64,000 nucleotides of DNA, taken from NCBI RefSeq assembly GCF_003626595.1, contig NZ_RBAK01000012.1, forward strand, positions 62,001 to 126,000, given 5' to 3'. Shown here in pieces: positions 57,828-64,000 of this stretch. The notes under the pieces were generated by a model. That model was given only the letters and a program-made list of their open reading frames with translations, did no database searches and was not told the origin of the DNA. This stretch comes from Micromonospora endolithica (GTDB lineage Bacteria; Actinomycetota; Actinomycetes; Mycobacteriales; Micromonosporaceae). Positions within the stretch are counted from its first letter, which is position 1; every line of letters begins with the position of its first letter. A program made the position numbers and the translations under genes.

Positions 57828-58292
57828 ATGACGACCGATCTGGACACCGCTCTCGCCGCCGAACCCCGCCCCTGGCGTAGCCGGGCCACCCCGTGGCTCA
57901 TGGCAGCGCTGCTGCTCGTCGGCGGCTTCGCCGGCGGCGCCCAGGCGCAGCAGGCGTACGGACCGGACTCCGGGCCCGCACCGGCGGGACGCGGAGCAGC
58001 GGTCGACGGACCGGCCGGTGGGGCCCGCGGCGGCGGTGCCCGCGGCGGCGGCGCCGCTCCCCCGGCCGCCACCGCCACCCCGGCCACCACCGGCACCGTC
58101 AGCGACATCGACGGGGACACGATGAAGATCCGGCGCGAGTCCGGCGAGGTGGTCACCGTGCGGACGGACGACCGTACGCAGGTCCGGCTACCCGGCACGC
58201 TCAAGGACCTCCGGACCGGCGACACCGTCGTGGTGACCGGGAACACGCGGAGCGGCGACATCGCAGCCGCCACGATCACCCGACAGAAGTAG
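57828..58292 (+). CDS. Membrane-anchored DUF5666-like protein of efflux operon
   Basis: 154 aa. Short cytoplasmic tail, one membrane segment (ATPWLMAALLLVGGFAGGAQ), a Gly/Ala/Pro-rich spacer with a duplicated GGARGGGARGGGA stretch, then a small beta-domain (~85-154: GTVSDIDGDTMKIRRESGEV, then VRTDDRTQVRLPGTL and VTGNTRSGDIAAATITRQ) resembling OB-fold DUF5666 proteins. It is the last gene of the operon and may modulate the transporter or sense its cargo. Confidence 0.75.
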   Translation: MTTDLDTALAAEPRPWRSRATPWLMAALLLVGGFAGGAQAQQAYGPDSGPAPAGRGAAVDGPAGGARGGGARGGGAAPPAATATPATTGTVSDIDGDTMKIRRESGEVVTVRTDDRTQVRLPGTLKDLRTGDTVVVTGNTRSGDIAAATITRQK

Positions 58293-58505
58293 CGCCCCCG
58301 GTGACCTGGCCGCCGTCCACCACCCCGGCGATCGGGGCGCTGTCCGGAAATGCCTCGGCGAGCACGGCCACCCGTCCTGGGGGTGGACGCGCTCGACCAG
58401 CTCGGACCGGGAGTCGCGTTTCTGCGCACGGGCGACGTCCATGGCCTGGTCGCGGTGCCGCGCACGGTCCGGGCGGATGACCAGCCGTCCTCGGGTCCGG
58501 CGAGG

Positions 58506-61229
58506 TCACATCAGCCGCCGCCGCAGTCGCTTGTCGATGGCGACCACGGCAGCGGCGACGACGGCGACCGCCAGGATGCGTAGCCAGACGTCGCCCCCGA
58601 TCGGCGCGGTGTCGAAGATGCCGTTCATGACCGGCAGGTAGGTGATGGCGAGCTGGGCGAGGGCTTGGATCGCCACGCCGGCCAGGATCCACCGGTTGGC
58701 GAAGATGCCGACGTGCCAGGCCGAGTGGATCAGGGACCGGCAGCTGAACAGGTAGAACGTCTCCACCACGACGAAGACGTTGAGCGCCGCGGTCCGTGCC
58801 TCGGCCACGCTGGCGCCCCGGTCCCGCTCCCACTGGAACAGCCACCAGGTGCCGACCACGAGCAGCGCCGCCACCAGCACGATCCGGACCACCAGAGCGC
58901 CGGTCAGCAGTGCTCGGCCCGGGTCGCGGGGCGGTCGCCGCATGATGCCGGCCTCCTTCGGCTCGAAGGCGAGCATCAGGCCGAGCAGGACGGCGGTGGT
59001 CATGTTGATCCAGAGGATCTGTGTCGGCAACAGCGGCAGCGTGGCGCCCAGGACGATGGCCACGAAGATGACCAGCCCCTCACCGAGGTTCGTCGGCAAC
59101 GTCCAGACGATGAACTTGGTGAGGTTGTCGAACACCCCACGGCCCTCCTCGACCGCGGCTTCGATGGTGGCGAAGTCGTCGTCGGTGAGCACCATGTCGG
59201 CGGCCTCCTTGGCCACCTCGGTCCCGGTGCGCGCCATGGCGATCCCGATGTCCGCCTGGCGCAGGGCCGGGGCGTCGTTGACCCCGTCGCCGGTCACCGC
59301 GACCACGTGACCCCGCTGCTGGAGCGTCTCGACCAACCGCAGTTTCTGCTCGGGTGACACCCGCGCGAACACCGCGGCGCGGTCCACCGCCTCCGGGAAC
59401 CGCTCGGCGGGCAACGCCTCCAGGTCTCTGCCGGTGAGCACCCGACCCGCCCGGTCCTCGCCGAGTAGGGCCAGGTGGGTGGCGATGGCGGTGGCCGTCG
59501 CCGCATGATCCCCGGTGATCATCTTGACCCCGATACCGGCGGTGTGGCAGGCCCGCACCGCCGATCCGGCGGCGCTCCGGGGCGGGTCCAGCATGGCCTG
59601 CAGGCCGGTCAGGCTCAGGGTGCCGGACAGGTCCTCCTCGCCGAAGCCGGCGGACTCGCCGGCCGGACGCACCGCCGTCGCCAGCACCCGAAGTCCCCGC
59701 CCGGCCAGTTCCTCCGCCGCACGGGTGACCGCCTGGGCGTCCAGCGGGCGGTGGTCCCCGTGGGCGCCCATCTCGGTCCGGCACATCGACAGAACCCGCT
59801 CCACGCCACCTTTGACCAGCACGACCTCACGTCCGGAGTCGCGTTCACCGTGCAGGGTGGCCATGTACTGCCGCTCGGAGCTGAAGGGGATGGTGGCGGT
59901 ACGCGGACAGCCCTCCTCGAACCGCTCGCGGTCGACGCCGCCCTTCCCGGCCACCACCAGCATCGCGCCCTCGGTCGGGTCTCCGGCGAGGATCCACTCG
60001 CCGTCCTCCTCGCGTAGCCGGGCGTCGTTGCAGCCCGCGCCCGCGAGCAGGGACCAGCGCAGTGCCCGACTGGTCGCCTCGCCGGCCGGGGCGCCGGAAC
60101 CGTCGAGGATCTCGCCCTCGGGCTGATAGCCCGAACCGGTGACGGTGAACTCGCCGTCCGGCGTCCACACCGCCCGTACCGTCATCTGGTTCTCGGTCAG
60201 CGTGCCCGTCTTGTCGGAGCAGATGACCGTGGTGCTGCCCAGGGTCTCGATCGCCGGCAGCCGGCGGATGACCGCCCGCCGCCGCGCCATCCGCGTCACC
60301 CCGATGGCCAACGTGATGGTGACCGCCGCCGGCAGCCCTTCGGGGATCGCCCCCACCGCCAGAGCGATGGCCGCGGTGAAGGTCTCGGTGGCGTCCTGCC
60401 CGCGCAGCACACCGACACCGAAGGTCAACCCGGCCAGGACCAGGATGGCCACCGTCAGCACCTTGCTGAACCGGGCCAACTTGCGGGTCAACGGGGTCGC
60501 CAGCGTCTCGGCCGCACCCACCAGCCGGTGGATCTGCCCCAACTCGGTCTGGGCACCGGTGGCCACCGCGATGCCGGCACCACTGCCGGCCGTCACCAGG
60601 GTGCCCGAGTAGACCATGTTCCGCCGGTCCGCCACCTCGGTGACATCCGGCAGCTCCGCCTCGTCCTTCGTCACCGGGACCGACTCACCGGTCAACGCCG
60701 ACTCGTCCACCCGCAGCTCCGCCAGGCGGACCAGACGCAGGTCGACCGGCACCTTGTCGCCCGCCTCCAACACGATCAGATCGCCCGGAACCAGCTCGTC
60801 CGAGGAGAGCTTCCGCTCCTGCCCGTCGCGTACCACCCGCGCCTCGGTGCGCACCATCGACCGCAGGCTGTCCAGGGCGGATTCCGCCTTGGACTCCTGC
60901 ACGTACCCGATCGCCGCGTTGATCAGCACGACACCGAAGATCACCGCCGAGTCGACGTACTCGTCGAGGACCGCGGTGACCACGGCCGCCGCCAGCAGCA
61001 CGTAGATGAGCGGATGGTGGAACTGTCGGAGAACCCGCCGCAGGACACCGTCGCCACCGGCGGCCGGCAGCACGTTGCGTCCGTACCGCTCCAGCCGACG
61101 CGCGGCCTCGTCCCCGCTCAACCCACGGTGCGGGTCCGTCTCGAGCAGGAGCACCACCTCGTGGGAGGGCATGGCGTGGTGGCCGTCCCGGCGCGGTGAC
61201 TCAGCCGGCTGTCCGGTACTCACCGTCAC
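58506..61229 (-). CDS. P2-type cation-transporting ATPase
   Basis: 907 aa. Actuator domain with LTGESVPVT, phosphorylation site CSDKTGTLTENQ, nucleotide site GVKMITGDH and hinge VTGDGVNDAPALRQADIGIA. The M4 motif AVGAIPEGLPAAVTI (PEGL) is of Ca2+/Mn2+ (PacL/SERCA-like) P2 type; ten predicted membrane helices with a long C-terminal segment. Pumps a divalent or monovalent cation across the membrane using ATP; ion not certain. Frame opens at GTG 61229; GTG 61223 has GAGGTGACG upstream and is an equally good start. Stands alone. Confidence 0.93.
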   Translation of the reverse strand: MTVSTGQPAESPRRDGHHAMPSHEVVLLLETDPHRGLSGDEAARRLERYGRNVLPAAGGDGVLRRVLRQFHHPLIYVLLAAAVVTAVLDEYVDSAVIFGVVLINAAIGYVQESKAESALDSLRSMVRTEARVVRDGQERKLSSDELVPGDLIVLEAGDKVPVDLRLVRLAELRVDESALTGESVPVTKDEAELPDVTEVADRRNMVYSGTLVTAGSGAGIAVATGAQTELGQIHRLVGAAETLATPLTRKLARFSKVLTVAILVLAGLTFGVGVLRGQDATETFTAAIALAVGAIPEGLPAAVTITLAIGVTRMARRRAVIRRLPAIETLGSTTVICSDKTGTLTENQMTVRAVWTPDGEFTVTGSGYQPEGEILDGSGAPAGEATSRALRWSLLAGAGCNDARLREEDGEWILAGDPTEGAMLVVAGKGGVDRERFEEGCPRTATIPFSSERQYMATLHGERDSGREVVLVKGGVERVLSMCRTEMGAHGDHRPLDAQAVTRAAEELAGRGLRVLATAVRPAGESAGFGEEDLSGTLSLTGLQAMLDPPRSAAGSAVRACHTAGIGVKMITGDHAATATAIATHLALLGEDRAGRVLTGRDLEALPAERFPEAVDRAAVFARVSPEQKLRLVETLQQRGHVVAVTGDGVNDAPALRQADIGIAMARTGTEVAKEAADMVLTDDDFATIEAAVEEGRGVFDNLTKFIVWTLPTNLGEGLVIFVAIVLGATLPLLPTQILWINMTTAVLLGLMLAFEPKEAGIMRRPPRDPGRALLTGALVVRIVLVAALLVVGTWWLFQWERDRGASVAEARTAALNVFVVVETFYLFSCRSLIHSAWHVGIFANRWILAGVAIQALAQLAITYLPVMNGIFDTAPIGGDVWLRILAVAVVAAAVVAIDKRLRRRLM

Positions 61230-61399
61230 CTCGCAATCGGGACGTCGGGCTCACACCGCCGGTGTCGGAGGCGGGCCACCCCTGGCCCCGGAGCTGAGCC
61301 GGCGGCCTGAGCAGTTGAGGAAATCTTCGACCAAGCCGCCGGCGAGCGACCGGGAAACCCCCAAACGCCAAGAGGTCGTACGCGATCCACCAGGACCGC

Positions 61400-62500
61400 T
61401 CAGCGGAGCAGGACCGGGCCCGCGTCGATCCGGGTCCGGAACAGGATGTACGGCTTACGCCGCAGGTCCTGCCCCCGCTGGTAGTCGGCCTGGCGGTGCA
61501 GTTGGTTGGCGGTCACGTACAGGTGCCCGTCGGTGGCCACCGACATGGTGTCCGGCCAGAGCAGTCGCGGGTCGTGGACCACCGTCTCGTACTCGCCGTC
61601 GGTGCGGCGGCGCAGCACCGCGTCGTGCTCGTAGGAGGTCAGGTAGAGCCGACCGGTGTCGTCGGTCTCCAGGCCGTCGGAGCCGCCGCCCTTGTCCCCC
61701 TCGTCGATCACCGTCGCGGCGACCTCGTCGTCGGCGACCGTGCGGTCGGTCAGGGCGTCGGTGTCGACGCTGTACCAGCGACGCGACGCCAGCGGGCAGT
61801 AGTACAGGCGGGCACCGTCGGCGGCGATGGCGATGCCGTCGGAGCCCATGCTCACCGGCTTCGGTTCACCGTCGGCCGGGCGTTTCAGGAACGGCCGCCC
61901 CTCGACCACCGGCCGGAACGTCTCCAGCGGCTCCGCCTTCGTCGACGGGTGCTCGTGCAGCCGCCGCCAGGACTCGCCGGTGGCCAGGTCGACCACGATG
62001 ATGCCGTTCGGGCCGGAGTCCGAGGAGTCGGTGATGTACGCGATACCGGCCGCACCGCGGCGCAGGTCGAACCGCACGTCGTTGAGGTAGGTGCGGGACA
62101 GCGCCACATCGGTCGGGAAGGTGATCACCTGGGCGACGGCGTCGGTGTCCAGATCCACCCGGACCAGCTTCGGCCCGCCGGGCCGGGTCGGCTGGAACAT
62201 CGGGCTGCCGGTGTCGAGCACCCACAGCCGGTCCGCCGGATCGACCACGATGCTCTGCACCGAGACGAACGCCTGGGCGTCGTCGTCGGCCGACGGGCTG
62301 TTCCACGCCGGGTCCGGGAACGGCACCTCGATGCCGTCGCGCAGCTCGACCACCGTGGCGGGCACCTCGTCACCCCACTTCGGGAAGTTGACGAAGATCC
62401 GCCCGGTGTGCGACACGCTCACCCCGGTCGGCATCGGCCCGGTGAAGCTGTGCACCACCTCCAGCTCACCGATCGGTTGGTCACCCATCGGGCCGGTCAT
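61400..62500 (-). CDS. Yellow/major-royal-jelly-like beta-propeller protein
   Basis: 366 aa, MRJP/yellow-like six-bladed beta-propeller related to gluconolactonase/SMP-30. FTGPMPTGVSVSHTGRIFVN at the N-terminus; SIVVDPADRLWVLDTGSPM, TYLNDVRFDLRRGAAGIAYI, GSDGIAIAADGARLYYCPLA and SDGLETDDTGRLYLTSYEHD are blades with Asp/Asn ligand positions. No signal peptide, so cytoplasmic. May hydrolyse sugar lactones. ATG 62500 follows GGAGG with 8-nt spacing. Divergent from the oxidoreductase gene, with 179 bp between. Confidence 0.85.
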   Translation of the reverse strand: MTGPMGDQPIGELEVVHSFTGPMPTGVSVSHTGRIFVNFPKWGDEVPATVVELRDGIEVPFPDPAWNSPSADDDAQAFVSVQSIVVDPADRLWVLDTGSPMFQPTRPGGPKLVRVDLDTDAVAQVITFPTDVALSRTYLNDVRFDLRRGAAGIAYITDSSDSGPNGIIVVDLATGESWRRLHEHPSTKAEPLETFRPVVEGRPFLKRPADGEPKPVSMGSDGIAIAADGARLYYCPLASRRWYSVDTDALTDRTVADDEVAATVIDEGDKGGGSDGLETDDTGRLYLTSYEHDAVLRRRTDGEYETVVHDPRLLWPDTMSVATDGHLYVTANQLHRQADYQRGQDLRRKPYILFRTRIDAGPVLLR

Positions 62501-62679
62501 CGCACTGCCTCCGTCATCTTCGTCTGCTACCCGCCTGCCCACCGACGACACCCCTCACCGCCGCACCGCACCGAAGGCCCGCGTCGGGGCCCGGGCCGCT
62601 TTCCCCCATTCCAGGGTCTGGACCGCCAGTGCGTGCAAAGGTGACGACAGAGACGCTTCTTCAAGGATCGGGACAGTTC

Positions 62680-63639
62680 ATGCGGATCGGATACAAACTG
62701 GCCAGCGAGGGGTTCGGGCCGAAGGAGATCATCCGCCAGGCGATCCGGGCCGAGGAGGTCGGCTTCGACTTCGTCGAGATGAGCGACCACTTCCATCCCT
62801 GGCTCGACGTGCAGGGCCACTCGTCGTTCACCTGGACGGTCTTCGGTGCCATCGCCGCCCGAACCGAACGGGTCGGCCTGGTCACCGGGGTGACCTGCCC
62901 GACGGTGCGCTACCACCCGGCGATCATCGCGCAGGCCGCGGCCACCCTCGCGCTCGTCTCCGACGGCCGGTTCACCCTCGGCGTGGGTGCCGGCGAGCGG
63001 CTCAACGAGCACGTCGTCGGCCAGGGCTTCCCGAGCGTGCGGGGCCGACACGAACGGCTCCGGGAGGCACTGGAGATCATCAGGTTGCTCTGGCAGGGCG
63101 GCTACCAGTCGTACGAGGGCAAGCACCTCCAGCTTGAGGACGCCCAGGTGTTCGACCTGCCCGACCGGCCACCGGTGATCGCGGTGGCGGCCAGCGGGCC
63201 GGCGTCGGTGGCGATCGCCACCGAACTCGGTGACGGGCTGTTCGCCACCGAGCCGAAGCCGGACCTGGTGCAGGCGTACCAGCGTGACGGTGGCGACGGC
63301 CCCCGCTACGCGGAGGTGCCGATGGCCTGGGCGCCCGACGAGCAGCAGGCGGTGCAGGCGGCCTGGCAGACCAGCCGGTGGGCGGTCACCGGGTGGAAGG
63401 TGATGAGTGAGCTGCCCAACCCGGTCAACTTCGAGGCCGCGTCGAGCACGGTCACCGAGGACGACATCCGGAAGCAGTTCGCCGTCGGCCCCGACCCCGA
63501 CGTCCACGTCGAGGCGGTGCGCACGTACGCCGACGCGGGCTTCGACCACCTGGTCCTGCAGAACGCCGGCCCCGACCCGGACGGCTTCCTCGACTTCTAC
63601 CGCGACACCCTCGCCGATCGCCTCCGCGCGCTCGGCTGA
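62680..63639 (+). CDS. F420-dependent LLM-class oxidoreductase
   Basis: 319 aa luciferase-like monooxygenase fold using coenzyme F420. MRIGYKLASEGFGPKEIIRQ at the N-terminus and VEMSDHFHPWLDVQGHSSFT resemble F420-dependent glucose-6-phosphate dehydrogenase (SDHFxPW). Further: LVTGVTCPTVRYHPAIIAQ, LGVGAGERLNEHVVG. F420 is an actinobacterial hallmark. Substrate may be a sugar phosphate or other alcohol; not decided. ATG 62680 chosen over an upstream ATG with no ribosome site. Divergent from the MRJP-like gene. Confidence 0.93.
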   Translation: MRIGYKLASEGFGPKEIIRQAIRAEEVGFDFVEMSDHFHPWLDVQGHSSFTWTVFGAIAARTERVGLVTGVTCPTVRYHPAIIAQAAATLALVSDGRFTLGVGAGERLNEHVVGQGFPSVRGRHERLREALEIIRLLWQGGYQSYEGKHLQLEDAQVFDLPDRPPVIAVAASGPASVAIATELGDGLFATEPKPDLVQAYQRDGGDGPRYAEVPMAWAPDEQQAVQAAWQTSRWAVTGWKVMSELPNPVNFEAASSTVTEDDIRKQFAVGPDPDVHVEAVRTYADAGFDHLVLQNAGPDPDGFLDFYRDTLADRLRALG

Positions 63640-63733
63640 CGCCGGATCGGTCGGGTCCGCCGTGCGTACTGTCCGGCGGACCGGGCAGGAGGTCGACGGT
63701 AGGTAGCGAGATTCAGCGAGAGGGGACTTCCCG

Positions 63734-64000
63734 ATGCCGAGCACCACGATGCCGATGCTGGAGACGTACCCGAAGACGATCAACCTGGACCGGGCAAAGC
63801 TCGCGGCGGCGATCGACGCCCTCAACGACTGCGCCCAGGCCTGCACCGCGTGCGCGGACGCCTGCCTCAGCGAGGACATGGTCGCCGAACTGACCACGTG
63901 CATCCGGACGGACCTGGACTGCGCCGACATCTGCGCCACCACGGCGCGGGTGCTGTCCCGACACACCGGCTACGACGCGAACATCAGCCGTAGCCTGCTG
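63734..64000 (+). CDS. DUF326-type four-helix Cys-rich protein, partial
   Basis: First 89 codons; the gene continues beyond the right edge. N-terminal LETYPKTINLDRAKLAAAID then the Cys pattern NDCAQACTACADACLSEDM and later TCIRTDLDCADICATTARVL, characteristic of DUF326/Csp copper-storage or ferredoxin-like four-helix bundles that bind copper through inward-facing Cys. GAGAGGGG is upstream of ATG 63734. Cysteines at about 33, 37, 40, 44 and 56, 63, 67 in the visible part. Function: copper handling, by family. Confidence 0.88.
   Translation, partial: MPSTTMPMLETYPKTINLDRAKLAAAIDALNDCAQACTACADACLSEDMVAELTTCIRTDLDCADICATTARVLSRHTGYDANISRSLL

Noticed and set aside
58293..58505. Gap between the small OB-like protein and the P-type ATPase
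   Set aside because: A reverse frame (RVAVLAEAFPDSAPIAGVVD) looked slightly protein-like, but it has no start site and no match to a family that I know.
62527..63966. 479-aa reverse frame opposite the LLM oxidoreductase
   Set aside because: Antisense to an obvious F420-family protein and running into the DUF326 gene; no ribosome site and no family features.
1..64000. CRISPR arrays, tRNA or rRNA genes, insertion sequences, prophage
   Set aside because: I looked for repeat-spacer periodicity, cloverleaf arms, transposase motifs and phage structural genes and saw none that I could support.

Overview
The window looks like chromosomal DNA of a high-GC actinobacterium, most likely of the Micromonosporaceae (Micromonospora or a close relative). 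This is inferred from very G+C-rich codons, GTG starts, an F420-type oxidoreductase, GAF-ANTAR proteins, GH5/GH6 cellulases with CBM2 modules and actinobacterial CebR-type operators. I see no rRNA, tRNA, CRISPR array, complete insertion sequence or prophage.

Left arm (1-8.3 kb): an arsenic resistance island. A leftward set encodes an ArsN-like acetyltransferase, an FAD oxidoreductase and an MFS transporter. A rightward set encodes ArsR, an HTH-ArsC fusion, a three-helix-bundle ArsC, an aquaporin, a 61-aa protein, a second ArsC and thioredoxin reductase. A second flavoprotein and a second ArsR follow. No ArsB or Acr3 pump is visible, so arsenite may leave through the aquaporin or the MFS protein. 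From 8.5 to 16 kb lie a small unknown protein, CspA with a structured leader, a MerR-like protein, a SigB/SigF-type sigma factor overlapping an AI-2E family permease, a STAS protein and two GAF-ANTAR regulators. Decayed coding sequence lies at 9.6 and 10.5 kb.

16-25 kb: a phosphotransferase, a frameshifted epimerase remnant, and an inorganic-carbon locus. The latter has a single 1399-aa polypeptide joining DabB-like and DabA-like halves, a PII-like protein, and a divergent beta-carbonic-anhydrase-like protein lacking the usual Arg of the catalytic dyad. A membrane protein/winged-helix pair and a 72-codon fragment of a beta-helix gene follow.

25-35 kb: a long leftward GntR-controlled catabolic cluster: secreted hydrolase-like protein, sugar ABC importer, VOC protein, DUF1537 acid-sugar kinase, amidohydrolase, isopropylmalate-dehydrogenase-like enzyme, Gfo/Idh/MocA dehydrogenase and the GntR regulator. 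Two copies of an 11-bp motif (CGTTGTATACA) sit before the first gene and inside the cluster.

35-50.6 kb: a secreted polysaccharide-degradation region. It holds an LPMO (AA10-CBM2), GH5-FN3-CBM2 cellulase, LacI/CebR-like repressor, Ser/Thr kinase, GH6 cellobiohydrolase, a beta-helix protein, a nucleoside-hydrolase-like protein, and a second copy of the 34-kb secreted protein carrying a CBM6. Identical 14-bp CebR-type operators lie before the GH5 and GH6 genes. A lipoprotein and a GerMN-protein/ECF-sigma pair are embedded here.

50.8-64 kb: a two-component system embedded in a MacB-type efflux operon (two adaptors, ATPase, permease, small OB-like protein) with a shared CTCCGAGGTT motif, then a P2-type cation ATPase, a yellow/MRJP-like protein, an F420-dependent oxidoreductase and the start of a Cys-rich DUF326 copper-binding-type protein.
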